Positions 1-13,120 of a stretch of DNA of 64,000 nucleotides are shown one piece after another. Each line of letters starts with the position of its first letter. Position 1 is the first letter of the stretch. The position numbers and the translations under genes were made by a program. Below the pieces are notes generated by a model. It made no database searches. It had not been told where the DNA came from and saw nothing but the letters and a program-made list of their open reading frames with translations. The stretch comes from Atherinomorus stipes. Taxonomy: Eukaryota > Chordata > Actinopteri > Atheriniformes > Atherinidae. The stretch covers positions 1,364,001 through 1,428,000 of the forward strand of contig JALJCO010001098.1 of the NCBI GenBank assembly GCA_023101725.1, in the 5' to 3' direction.

Positions 1-767
1 GTAATATTTAGAGTTACAGTTGTATCATTCCAGAGGGAGATTCATATTAATCCTGAAAGTGTTTGTATTTTATTTTAGGGAAGCCCGAAACTTTTCAAAT
101 TTGTGCTTCATTCATTTATTCTTCACCAACAACATATGCACTTCTGACTAGTGTTTACTTTGATTCCAAAACTGTTCAAATAGACATTTTCACTGCAAAG
201 ATATGGTCCCTTCATTATAGCTGTGCAAGTTTTTGAGCAGAGGCCTGATAAAAGATATGGGGCTTAAAGCAGATAGAAAAAACCCCAAAACAAACTGGAC
301 TACACTTACCACACAGAGGATCTGACACATATTGCTAGAGTAAATGTGGAATGCACTTTCAGCTCAGTTTGTCTTACCAGGTAAAAAGAAATAATCCCAC
401 AACTATGATGTAGCACTTTAAAAACAACACTGGTGACCAAAGTTAATAAATGATAAGGTGAGAAGCTTGGTCGTCTGGGAGGGGCTAAGGGTAGAAGAAC
501 CACTACTCCTTTGCATTGAGAGAAGCCAGATGAGGTGGCTCAGGTGTCTGGTTGCCTCCTGGACACCTCTTTGGTGAGGTATTACCGGCATGTCTCACCA
601 AAAAGGGACCCTATGGAAGACCGAGGACACACTGGAGGGGTGACGTCTCTTAGGCCTGAGAACACTTCAGGATCCCCCCCAGACAAGAAAGAAGAAGTGG
701 CGAGGCAAAGGGAAATCTGGGTTTCTGTGCTCAGGCTGCTGCTCTGCGACATGACCCCAGAGAAGTG

Positions 768-855
768 GATGGATGGATGGATGGATGGATGGATGGATGG
801 ATGGATGGATGATAGAATTAAAAGGAAATGGTTAATGAATGAATGAATGAATGAA
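768..855. repeat. GGAT and GAAT microsatellites
   Basis: A run of about ten GGAT units is followed, after a short spacer, by about five GAAT units. The spacer and flank lead into the reverse complement of a retroposon tail (866-905, AAAGTGCTTT motifs). The GAAT run is therefore probably the tandem tail of that retroposon on the minus strand. Confidence 0.85.
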
Positions 856-910
856 ATTTATTTATAAAGCACTTTTCATACAAATGTAGCACAAAGTGCT
901 TTACATATTA
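856..910 (-). repeat. LINE/SINE 3'-tail fragment
   Basis: Read on the minus strand this gives the AAAGCACTTTGTGCTACATT...TATAAATAAATT pattern seen at the 3' end of many fish LINE/SINE copies, followed by a tandem tetranucleotide tail. Similar tails occur at 29570-29660, 32320-32385 and 48640-48880. No coding part of a LINE is present. Confidence 0.5.
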
Positions 911-2161
911 AAAACAATATTTCAATAAAAAGACAAAATGACGAACAATTACATAGGTCAGTAAACAGAGAAGGAAAGGTTAAGAGGTATACTCGTTTCA
1001 TTAAGGGTATACAATTCATCTTTTACACTTCAAGCTGGGAACAGGTTTCAAAGGGTTAATTCCATAAAAACTTATGTGTGCCTCAAAATGCAGATGTATA
1101 TTTGAACGTTTTTAGCCTTTTTAAAAAATCAGTGCATAAAAAATAGTTGCACAAATCAACATACACAAATTTAGGATCAGTTCCATCAGTTTTCTGTCTG
1201 GAACAGGTTGACTCCTCATTTCTTAGGGTAGGTGGTCCTCTCAAAGTTCAAAGCAAAACTATCGTCCGTCATAGCATTGATAAAGCTTTTACTCATGTAA
1301 AAGCCCTCAGATCTCGTTAGCAGAACTTTCAAAACTGATAATAAGCCCATTCAAGGTGCCGTAAGACTGTATTCCTGTTGTAATGACAGTTGTCTCTCAG
1401 TGTTAATCAATGAAATGTTTGCAGTGACAGATGAGCTCAGAGAAGGCACGCTGCCTGGACTTTGTTTTGTTTTCATTAAGTAGCGGTTGAGCCGCTGGTT
1501 TTGCTGCTTCAACACACGTGACTCACATTAATAGCTCATTAACAGGCTTGTGCAGGCTTTGACAACAAGTTGTTGAGGAGTTGCATTTAATAAGAGTCAG
1601 GGAGAAGTCTTAAAACCTGCAGGACAGTGGACCCTCGAGGATCGGGATTGGACATTGCTGATCTGGGTGTGAGAAGTGAAAGCTTTACTGGCAGGGTGGA
1701 AAGTTACTCCACAGCTTTATTACAGAAACTGGTTGATTCCATGCCCAGACATTGTGAAACGGGAAAAGACCACAAAGAAGGATTTTTGAGAGGAAACATG
1801 AAAAACACGTTTCTAGCAATGCCACTGAATTAAAATGCTATGGAAAGCTACTGTATAATGGAATGAAGGAAAAATGAAAACACAACACAGCTGGTGCAGC
1901 TGGTGGACACATCTGGATATACTATTAGAAGCTTGAGGTGATGCGTCATTACTCCATCTCTGATGACTAGAAAACTTTTAGACCAAACTCCAAACAGAGG
2001 TGCCAAGGAAGAAGAGGTCAAATTCAAACTTCTTATTTTTTCACTTCTGATAAATTAAGAAAGAGTGGTGAAAAAGTTTAGTGATTTTTGGAGTTAACAC
2101 AGCTTTTATAAAGGATATGCACATGCCAGGGGTTGCAGATACTGATGTAAAACAAATGTTG

Positions 2162-2438
2162 CACTGCAAAAACTCAAATCTTAGCAAGTATATTTTTCTA
2201 ATTTCTTGTCAAAAATATCTCATTGGCACAATTTTTTTGCTTATTACGAAAAAAATTCTGCTAATGGAACGAAAAATTTTCTTGATAAGATTTTTTTAAA
2301 TAAGATGCATTGCCTTAAAACAAGATCTTATATCTTACTGAAATACAGTATTTCTCGATGCAATTTTGTCTTATTTTGAGTGTTATGAGATATTTTAATG
2401 AGAAAAATATACTCGCTTAGATTTGAGTTTTTGCAGTG
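2162..2438. mobile_element. Non-autonomous DNA transposon, 38-bp inverted repeats
   Basis: The left end begins CACTGCAAAAACTCAAATCT and the right end is its reverse complement, with only a few mismatches over about 38 bases. Elements starting CACTGCAAAAA are a common fish family of hAT-like non-autonomous transposons. The interior is AT-rich and non-coding. No clean target-site duplication is visible, so the superfamily is uncertain. Confidence 0.8.
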
Positions 2439-3929
2439 TGGATATGTCAGTTTGAAAGCATGACTCGAGTGGCTTTAGTTGGGTCATACCTGTAGTTATT
2501 TCTGCAGTCACTGCAAGACTTTGAGCTATTACTTCACCAGCAGTGTGATGAATAATTAAACCCTTTGCATCATTCAAGCAACTTTATCCGCCATTCCTCC
2601 ACTTGCACCGGTCAGATATGCTGATGAAAGAAGATTGCTTGATGTAATGCGAACACAAAACATATCTGAAAACCAACTCTCACATGGTTTAAAATGCATT
2701 TTTATATACAACTACAAGGCGTTTGTAATAAAAACACAACTTTGGCATGTTTTTTCAGAGAGTCGTCCCTGACTACGGCTAATTTGGTATCCATCTTGCA
2801 TCAAACCTGTGCAAAAAAAGTCAATCTAATGTTGTCTCTTAGCTATCTTGCTCTGTCCCCTTTCTCCAGTAATGTCGTTTTGCATTTCTTCAATGAATTA
2901 GCTATGGTGTGCATTCAACAGATATGCAGTTGCTAGCATGTGACGCAGTGCTTTAAATGCAACTCTGCTGTAAAGTGTCGCAGCTTTCCAGAAATGTAAG
3001 TTGTGAAGTTCTGTTTTCTCACCCTCGGGATGCTGCTGGGTAAAGACAGCTTAGAGAATTTACATAATTAATGTCACTGCGTTATTAAAACGTCTGAAAC
3101 ATAATTTTCAGGTCATTGTATAGTGCTACGTTACAGGAGCAGTGTGGTGATTTGGTGACATGTAGTGGTGAAGTTGTAGACTGCAGCCACATGAACACCC
3201 GTTACTACCCTTTCTGCTTTTTAAGTGTGTGGAGAACCAACATTGTTTGTGGAAAAAGCAAAGAATTGCTCATTTAGACAGCCAATAAATATTCTGCTAC
3301 AATATATTTTATGTGGGGTTAAGCAAATGTGCAAAAGCCACGAGTGTCTGTCTATATTCACTGCTTACTGTGTCTGTGCACCTTGTGTGGTTTCATGCAT
3401 TGTGCCGGAGATTTTTAGAGCTGTCTGCTATTTTTAAGGAGAGTAAAGAAAACTAGTAAACTTTTCCCTTCAGATTTACCGCTTCTGGTTCTTGTTCTGG
3501 ATTCCAGCTCCATCCTTGAGTGTCAGAACTTCTGCTTTCTCTCAAACCTGCTCGTGTTTAACCAGAACCAAAGTGGTTAAACCAAAGCTCCGCAATTTGG
3601 TCATGAAAGTTGATGTAAAGTTGTCAGGCATGATTCTAACTTATATTTTAGTGAGATGTTGAGATGTTTGCGTGCACTTACATAAATCTAGCCAACCAAA
3701 ATTTGAATGGGTTACTCGGCATCATCGCAAAGCAGTAACATTTAGGTTTTACTCAAATAATTCCAGTACTTGGTCGACCTAAGTTACTCGATCTGAACTT
3801 TATGTTCAACAAGTAGTCTGTTGAGAGCGTCCTACTGTCTTCATTTGTGGAAGACCCTTGGGTCGGAGCAAGGGGAAAACTGCTGGAAAAGAGTGAAGCC
3901 CAGAAGTTAAATAATTGTAGTTCTTTCTT

Positions 3930-4640
3930 CATCCACTAGGGGCTCCAAAACAGATCACATCCCCAGAGACTCCCATGTTAAAAAGGCCAACTTCACAGCA
4001 GAAATAAACATGTTTACATCCTGGTTCAAAAAATAATTTTAGGTTTAATAGGTCAAGTTTACCTACATGTCAACTGTGAGGGGTGGAATTATTTATAATC
4101 CATGCATTTAGATGTTATTTAATCTTGACAATACACATAATTAGGGACGTGTCCTTTTGATTGACGTGCTGCAGACCGGTTTTAGCTGTGGAGGCTAATA
4201 GTTAGCACCCTGCTAGCTCCCAGGAAGCCCTCAGCCTGTAGCAGAGTTGCACAACAGCGGTTTTAGATGGTTAACAGCAAGTCTTAGCATGCCTTACGTT
4301 TAAACCGCCTATCTACATTCATTCCTGTTCCCTTCAGATTAGCTCGGTTAGCATTAGCTTGGCTGTCAGTCATTCGTCCTGCGGCTTGGGGCGGCCTTGC
4401 CTTTGCCTATTGTAGTATTTTCCAGGAGGGAAGACATACACGATATGACAAGATGGCAACGGTGAGAAACCCCCCTCTCTGGCTTCACTTTCCCCTCTTC
4501 AGACCTGACCGGATACTACGTCCATTTTTTTTTATAATCTTTGGTTCAGCGGCATAGCTGCTTCTTTGGTGGCTGCAGTCGTGGCTGTCCAGCAGCTCCA
4601 AAGATGGACATGTAACACCACATCCAAGACTTTTTCACCG
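3930..4640. repeat. Possible dispersed repeat
   Basis: The block holds phrases that resemble dispersed teleost repeats (GGGGCTCCAAAACAG near its left end, CAAGATGGCAACGGTGAGAA near 4450) and repeated GCTAGC/GTTAGC motifs. I recognise the style but cannot name the family. No terminal repeat or protein-coding potential is visible. Confidence 0.35.
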
Positions 4641-5832
4641 TTGCAGTATTCCTTTTCGCTTTCTTTTTAAGCTTATTGATTTTTGGTTTGGCATTTAAAA
4701 ACTGTATTAAAACATAAGTACAGTAACAGCGGTCTTGCGTTCAAAATCCTGCCTGATTACATCTAGTTTGCAAAGAAAAACCACAGATTTTTGGGCTTCA
4801 GTTGAAAACTGAACTGTCAGGTCCTAAACCAACTTTTTTCAGCCTAAACGCACTGGCTGGTTCAGACTTGGTGCTGGAACCAGGCGGTGAGTTGGTGCCC
4901 TGATATTAGAGGCTATTAGAGCAGTGACATGTTGAAACAAAGAAATCATGTAATAATATGCAACTCCTTATTAAAGAAAGTTTATTTCATTCAAAGAGAT
5001 TTTTGCAAATCCTGAAAACTAAGACTGAAACACAACATAAAAAAGAGATTTCCGTCATTGCACTAAAGTAATGACGTTAAACAAGAGGAAATGATGAGAT
5101 CCTGAAGATGCATCACACAAACAGTCGTCTAAAGAATAAACTCTTAACCCTGCAGAGCGTCACTGGCTAAACCCCAGTTTCCTGGGAAAGCACATCAGCT
5201 GTGTTTGTGCCGTTATCTTTAACTTCATCAAAGCAGGAAGTTCTAAAACACCAGAGTAAACAAACAATACTACATTATAAAACTTAAGAAATTCCACCCT
5301 GTAGAAAGGTTAGAGGTGGATCACAGATTAGAGAGAGAGAAACTAAAACGTTAACATCTTGCATCTCTTCCTCTTTATCTGCTGAGTCAGGATTATTGAC
5401 TAGTTCTGGCAGGAAACCAAACGCTGTTTGTGCCTTATCACTTTTTGTGATATTAATTTTCATTGCAGTAGAAATATTGTCACTTAACATGCATATCTCA
5501 GTTTGACTTTTCCAGTCTGCCTGCTTTCGTGTAGGCGTATAACCTCATCAAAGAAGAAAAAAAAGACGTAAAAGAAGATTTTAGAGAATAAAACCTTTAT
5601 CCATCATGAGGAAAGTTTGTACTGTCTTCTTTTCCCACTTTCCATCCTTCTTATTTCTTATTAATTTTACTTTTTGAGGGTAAAGTGTCAACATCACAGA
5701 GAGGAATTATAATTTCTGAAGGCAGAAAGGGGGAGGGAAAAGGAAATTACTCAATTTAGTACTTTATATGTGATTTATTTATTTCAAAATCACCTCAATG
5801 AAGAAAAAATGTAAGCTTTTGCAGATGAAAGG

Positions 5833-5851
5833 GGGGTGGAGGGGGGGGGGG
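5833..5851. repeat. G-rich homopolymer tract
   Basis: A run of G broken by single T and A, ending in eleven consecutive G. It lies about 50 bp upstream of the AP-1 site of il11, so it falls in the proximal promoter. It could form a G-quadruplex, but homopolymer length in an assembly is unreliable. Confidence 0.7.
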
Positions 5852-5898
5852 TGTACTGGTGAGTGTGGGCGTTTAGCTTCAATGGCGACTCTGGCTGA

Positions 5899-5905
5899 TG
5901 ACTCA
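5899..5905 (+). promoter_or_regulatory. AP-1 site TGACTCA, il11 promoter
   Basis: This is a perfect consensus AP-1 site 33 bp upstream of the TATA box. The human IL11 promoter is known to depend on AP-1 sites close to its TATA box, for example for induction by TGF-beta. The same arrangement here supports both the promoter call and the gene identity. A weaker AP-1/CRE-like TGTGTCAT follows at 5912-5919. Confidence 0.65.
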
Positions 5906-5931
5906 GGTGATGTGTCATACTCTACATAAGC

Positions 5932-5938
5932 TATAAAA
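5932..5938 (+). promoter_or_regulatory. TATA box of il11
   Basis: TATAAAA lies 105 bp upstream of the initiator ATG. It predicts a transcription start at roughly 5960-5965 and a 5' UTR of about 75 bases. A strong TATA box suits a tightly inducible cytokine gene. Confidence 0.7.
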
Positions 5939-6036
5939 GGGAACTTTTACATTTAGTCCACACAAACACAATCACACACACGAACGGGACTCACACTGGA
6001 CTCAGAGAGACGTTTGTTTACTACAGCAGCAGAAAG

Positions 6037-9000
6037 ATGAAAAGTAAGTTTGTCCTTGTTTCTTTTAGAGAAGCAGAGGATTGTGTGTGTGTGTAAGAGG
6101 GAGTGTGTTTGTGAGGAGGAGGGGGGTTTACTACACGTGGTCTGCACTTTTACTTTTACTCTGAGAGTGAAAGTCATTGAGTAAATGAATGAATGAGCGA
6201 GTAATTATGGTTGTTTGTGGCTGAAACACTTTTGGTTTTAAATTTAATCTAAAATCTACAAATAACCTGCTGTTTGGCTTCAGGTTGGGCTGTGATTGGC
6301 TGATCCTTTGTGTGTGTGTGTGCATGTGTGTGTGTGTTAGGGGTTTCCCCGGATACTCTAAGCAATCCAATGATGGAAGTCGTTTAAAATCCAATGAGAA
6401 AATAATCCACTGAGATTTCTGCTTAAGTGGAATACTTCAGTTAGATTTAAGTGTATGAACTACTTGATTTATATCATATTACATTTTGTGGATAACATAT
6501 TCTGCTTGTGCTTATGAGAGAGGCAACATTTTACAACTGTTGCTGCTTGTTTTAGGGCTGGTTCAGTCCACTTTATATTCACTTAACAGGTTTATTATAA
6601 AAGAATAAAGTAAAATCACTCATAGTTAGAGCTGAGTCTTGCAGCATCACCTAAATATTTGCCGTAATTTACAATAACTTCAGTGTTTTAATGATCTAGT
6701 TACATTATGTAAACATGCGTATGTACATGTCTCAACATGCTCGTGTCAGACCGCCCTGTGTTTTGTCTTCTGTCCGTTATTGCGTCATTCGGAGGTCACA
6801 GAGTCATGAATTTGCAGCGTTAGTTTGCTGAGAGATGTTTCAGACCACATGTCAGACTTCCTTGTTCCACCTAAAGGCAGCAGAAAGGAATGTTTGTGTG
6901 AGGTGAAAGTGAAGCTGCAAGTGTTTATTGTGGACTTTCATGCACAATGTTCACAATGTGCATAAAACCATCATTCAGTAGTAAGAGCAGCTACATTTTT
7001 TTGGGCAGAGAGCCATAATTAATATAATTTTCACCGGATATTCTCTGCTAAACTTATTTGGCTCTGTGTTTATTATTACATAACACTTATATGATGTATA
7101 TGACACATTTAATGACAAAATCAACATTGGGATTAGAAGTGTGACAGAGATTAAAATCGTGTAATATTGCAGACAGTGATGTCATCACAGCACATCACTA
7201 GTACACTTACTGTAATGGAGAGAGCACACTCACTGTGTGTGGGGTCAGATTGATGATGTATTCAGAGCTGGGATGAGTCAGCATCAGGCCAGTTTACCCC
7301 CCCAGTGACTAAATGTGGTACTGCTGCTGAAAATCCACAGCAGCTAAGAAGCTTTGCTTTTATCTTTACCTCATTTTAACTGTGACGTCATTGGTCATCT
7401 GCATCCCATGATGGTTTAATATGCAAAATGCAGCCTTGGCTAGTTTTGTGGGGCGTTATTAAGGCGCAGTGATGGGTGAATGAAGGGAGACAAAAGCTTT
7501 AATCCACTTTCCTGGGCTGATGATGCCTGATCAGGCTTTATAAAGTAAGTATAAGGAAACGGGACACTGCGATAGAGAAGCTGCAACTGCAGACATACCT
7601 ATTTTCTGACTATCATGCCAGATGGTTTTGGATTATATTCCTTTCTTCCACAGAACAACTATTTTCATTTTTCTTGCATGGAAAATTTGCTTGAGGGGAC
7701 GTTTCAGATCTAATTTCATGCAACATTTACCTTTATGTTTATCTTTCCTTGTGAAGTGGTGTAGGATGCCAGATCTGACAAGTTGATGCTAGAAAACTTC
7801 TGCACAGCTTCTTATCAGAAGGAATGCATGACTGAGCACATTATATTTGTAAATTTTGTGCAACTGAAATTGGATGTGGGTTAAATTCCTTCATAAGCAA
7901 GTAGACTTTCCAACATGTAGGAACCTGATCTTGTTCATGTTGATCTCTGCTTAGTTTTTCCTTTAACTAAATAGATGCCTTGTGTATCTGTTTCTTGTTA
8001 AACATGAAGTTGTTAGAGCAAGCAAACAGTTGCTGTTTCACCTCCAAAGAGAAACATTTGGCTTAACCAGCTAGTTTAAACTGTACCTGAGCCTGTCTGC
8101 AGTTTGGTGGTCAGCAGGAGGTTCATACTGGGTTTATTGGCTAAAGCAGCCGCCTGCTGCTGGTATCATTCAGATGTAGCCAGATATTACACATAACGAA
8201 ACCTTAAGGATAATAAAAAAGCTCAGATTAGAGGAGTTGTGCAACTTTAATTGAATCTATATTCTTCAAATGTTGTATTTGAACTTTTGTAGCATTTCTC
8301 AGCTCAGAGAAAAAAAAAAGATCGTCATGAAAGTGAAACCCCTGGTTTGTGGTTCATCAAGTTCCTCAAAGTTAACAGAGCACCTGTTCAGAAGTTCATT
8401 AGGAGTCCTTGAGAGCAAAAGTAAAGCGAGCAGAGGAAGTAAGGCGTTTACTGAGTACACACAGGAAATTCTGCTGTTTGTTTGTCTGACCAAGCAAAAA
8501 AAAAAAAAAGGGCATGAAGTCAAACAGAAACTGTGGAAGTGGGTGATTATATGAGACACTGCACGCACTTGTTGATGTTTCATGTGTGAGTGAATGTGCT
8601 CTGACGAAATGGCCTGGTAAATACTTCAAAGACGGCCCATTCACTCTACTTCTAAAGCAACTTTTGCTCCGAGCTGTAATGCTGTCACAGCTGTTTACTT
8701 TGCCAGATACATGACTGTACGCTGCTCTGCCTGTGGATGTTTTTTCTTTTTGCTTTGACCCGCACTTTTTGCTGATTTCTTCCTCAGTAATTTTCCAACA
8801 GCCAAAAGAAGTTTGCTTCAACTTTCCAGTGCGCGTCGTTCTTAGCTGACTGAGAGCTGTTGCAGCGTGAAACCTGTTATTGCATGTGTGGCGAGCATGA
8901 TGCAACAACTGATAACAGATAGCTTTGCACTTATTCATGTCAGATGCTTGAATAGGAAACTTGTCTAAGTAAACATCTGCTATTAAAACCACTAATATTT

Positions 9001-12000
9001 AGAGTTTAAACTTAGCTCCTCTGATGGAGAGACAATTTTCTTCGTTAAATCTCTTGTTTGATGCAAGCAGGCAGATAACAGAAAAGGTTAAAGGTTTTAT
9101 TTCCAGACATTTCCTCACCCCAACTGTCTGCCTCCAAAAAGCTTTCAAACAGACCTGATAGTGTCATTTCTGTCTGGAAGTTAACGTCTGACTCATATCG
9201 AGGAAATACAGACTTCAATATTTCATACATGTCTTTCTAAGAGAATTACTTTTTTCATTTCTTGTGAGCTCTTATGAGGATAGAAGAGCAAACACATAAA
9301 TATAAGATGAGATTCAAGGAGCGAATTTAATAAAAAACGACACAATGGTGCTAAATAATGTCTGAGGCGCTGGACTTTCAATCACAATGTTCCCATTATC
9401 CACAGAAATAAGACACAGAAACACAAAATAGAATAATCTTTATTTAATTAACCAAAATGACAAGTAGTAATTTCATCATCAGTGACTATGATGCACTAAT
9501 AAACAAACTAATAAATAAAAGTCGATAGATTGAATGTATAATATATAGGACAAGCTTTCTGATACAACACAAACTTCAGTAGTAGGATGCTCCTAAACCA
9601 GAGATTACTATGTTTTTACATCAGAATGCTTCTAATGACACATTTAAAAAATCATGAATTTTATTTATTTGTTTTTCAAAAAGGCAAGAAAGTGCATAAA
9701 GAGTCCAAATAAGCACGTTTTCGGTGATGAAATAACCTTCAGGAGAGTGGGGTTAGTCCATGTGGGACTGTTGTTCTTTACAGTACAGGTTTCTTCTTAT
9801 CTTTGGAGTTATCTTTGGTTGTTTGGTTAGGTTTAGGCACCAAAACTTCTTGGTTGGGTTTATGAAAAGTTGATTGCTACTCGGGTTAAAATAGACACTT
9901 TCTTTGACAATATCTGCCACCATAGGAAGGTCGTATTCTCAAGGTAACCTCAAATTCAAAGTATAGAGCCAATACAGAAACTTTCAACTGGCATGCTTTC
10001 ATTTAAAGGGATTAGAGGCAGGATTAAGAAATAAACTCGCGAGTGATGCGACAGGTGCTGCGGGTAGCTGCAGCCACCAGCCAAGCAGGCACAGGAGCGT
10101 GCATAAACTGATGTCTTTTTCTTCGTAGTGCCACTTTTTAGTGTCTTTCAGTTGATCTGGATTATTTACTGACGGCAGAAGAATTCATAACTATCCCTTG
10201 CAGTGTTTGAATTTACCGGGACCGTCTCCTTCCTGTATCAAAACTGTTGGGGCGTCGGTTGACGTCACATCCGCAGGACTTCGCGGGAAATTCAGCCACC
10301 GAATCGCAGCACATTATGCAGCACACAGCCCGTTAAAGAGAGACGTGGGTGGACTCGTTCTTTTTGTTTTTTAATGCTTCATCACCCATTAGTATTAAAA
10401 AACTGGACATGCATGTTTATTCTTTCATAAATCCCACAATTCCAGGAATTTCATGCCACTGGCACTTTAATGTTTTAAATGAGTTTCTTCCCTTTTTTGT
10501 AAGGCAGTGTAAAACATGATAGTAAACCAACTGGTTGGACTTTTCAGGAAAGCAGATCCTATCATTCATTTAAAGCTTACTGGCCAGACTTGTACTTGGT
10601 TATATATTTTAACTGGTCGTCAAATTTCCAAAGGAATTTGTGAGAGAAAAGCAGATTGATGGAGCAGAATGCACGAGCCTGTACAACATGAAGCTACATG
10701 ACTCTTCATCAGCAGTTTCCTGTTTATAAAATCTTATCTTTCCAAGTTCCTACAAATTCACAACATTTAATTCTAAGTTTTATGCGGAAATTGATTTTTT
10801 ACTCTTTCCCAAACCACATACGTGGCTACCAAACACCCAAACCAAACACATCAACACTAAATCAGCCCACTCTGCAGCACCGTTTCAGTATAATCTAACA
10901 TTATCTGTCAGCTTACAGGCAGCTGTCCATCTGGCTGCTGCAATCCTGCTGCGCCATAGTTTTCCAAGCAAAATCCAGATGTGAAATCTGACACTGACGA
11001 GAAATCTAGCAAGAACAAGTGCTGCCTAAGGTCACAAGCAAACTAGGCCAAGAGTGAAACAGCTGCCTGAGGAGATGATTTCAGCTCCTGATCATGAGTA
11101 TCAGTATGTAAATAAAGAAAAACAAGGAGGTTAATTTCTTTAAATCTTTGCTGTGATTAATTTTTGGTTCATATTAAGTCAGATTTAATAATAAGATTGT
11201 AGATACAGAAGCCAAAAAGTTATTTTAGAAATGTTATTACAAAGCTTGAGGAATTGGAGCCATAAATATTGGGAGATGAACCAGAGGGAAGTGAAGACTA
11301 CCTGAATGGGAATACAATTTTCTAATGAGACACAAATAGGATCACATAAATGTTATTTCTCCAAAGTTAAAGAGGAAGTTTTTTTTTTTTCTTTAGCACG
11401 AAATATGTTCATTTACTCACCCAGACAGTTTTGGTGCAACTTGAATTCCTTCAGGAGATATTTAGATCCACACCAGATCAGCGTACGACCAATATAATGG
11501 AAGTGATGGGGCAACCTCGCGCAGCCTCTAAATAAGGCATTATCTGCCACAAACTCCTTCATTTCACCAATGTTTTGTTACGAAACATGAGCCAGAACCC
11601 GCTGTGAGCTCAAAGTGGCTTTTTTTGTGGTGATTCGTTCTTATTTACAGACATTTTTACTGAAGCAGCTTTGATGACGTCACTATTATGCGACAGCATA
11701 ACAAGTAAATGTTAAAAGTAAACATATTTCATGGTAGAAAATAGGTCCAGATTGAAAAAAAAAAAACGAACCTCCTCTTTAATGTCAAGTTTTGTTACCA
11801 GTATTGACCTCTGACCTTCATGTAAACCCATAAAGTAAACGACTGCTAGTGTCTGAATGGCAGTAAAAAATGTCTGAAGCGCCCACACACTCCGGACAAA
11901 GTGGATGTTTTCTTTCTAAAAAGTGCAGCCCGAGGCGTCAGTCTGCTGATGTCACCACGGAGAGATTAATCTGAGTCAGACCTCTCAGCCAGCTCCCCTC

Positions 12001-13088
12001 TCCTTTTCCAACCGGAGGCCCAGAGCAGGCAGGGTGAAAAAAAAAAAAACACCACATTCCTTTCATACCTGCTCCATGATCTAACACATCCAACAGACAG
12101 TTCTTGTCTTTGTTGCATGGGGGTTTGGGGTTTTTTGAAGTTGCATAAACTAAAAAGGCGGGTTTTTTCAGACATGGACTAATCTTGATCAAAGACAAAT
12201 GGTCAATGATTAAAAGGGCCGAGGAGACAAAAGGATCTGAGGGGAAAACATCTCACATTGATTCTTATTTTTCTGCAGTCACACTGCTCGTATGTTTGAA
12301 ACCAGAGTAGTCTTGAACATATTTCACATTCTTTTCTTAACATAAACCATGTGGTCCATGAACATAATTTACAAACCCGCAAAGAATGATCATTAAGCTC
12401 AGCAGCTTGCCTCAGCGATGTTGCCTCCACAGCTTAGTGTTGTGGTTTTACAGTCTGCAATTTCCTTTCCATTAACTTCAGTTTAGCTTTTATGAGTTTA
12501 GGCATCAATTATTTCCCTCAGGAATGAAGCAATGATGAAAGTGTAGCTGAAATGGGAGGAGGCTGAACACTGGTCTCACTCTGAGATGAATGTTCTGTGC
12601 AGGCCGACTGCGTAAAATTCACAAGAACTGAACAAAGCCAAGTCACCTGATCTAGTCCAGCTATGTTCACAAGTCTGCGCGATAAAAACGTTTCCACAGA
12701 CGAATGTGTGCAGCCTTTAATTTGAGATCCGGCAGATTTTCTGCACATCAGCAACCACACATGAACAGCTTACAGCTTCTGTATGTACAGAACCACGTAG
12801 AAGTCAGCAGTTTTGAGTTCAAGTCTGCAGCTTCTGAATATGCTGCCACAAAGACAGAAAAAAAAAAAAAGTATGGTCTGGATCTATCAGGGATGGCCCC
12901 GCAGTCACTTCTGCTGCAAGTGGTGGAAATATACATTTTCTAATGGTTAAGAGAAAGTAAGTGTTTGTAGAGTTGAATATAAAATTATATATTTCTGGGG
13001 TAAATCTCTTTAACATGAGAGTAATGCCAGTATCTTTACATTAAATCCAGCAGGGCAACTTTAAAGGTGATGATGAGGCAAACACTCA

Positions 13089-13120
<32 letters not shown>

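Larger units (their letters stand above)
1..5880. other. Intergenic DNA upstream of il11
   Basis: No exon with splice sites and a recognisable protein could be found here on either strand. The short open frames are all under about 105 codons and lack family signatures. The stretch contains a GGAT/GAAT microsatellite, an inverted-repeat transposon at 2162-2438 and a possible dispersed repeat near 3930-4640, listed separately. The rest is ordinary AT-rich sequence. Distal il11 enhancers could lie here, but nothing in the sequence points to one. Confidence 0.6.
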
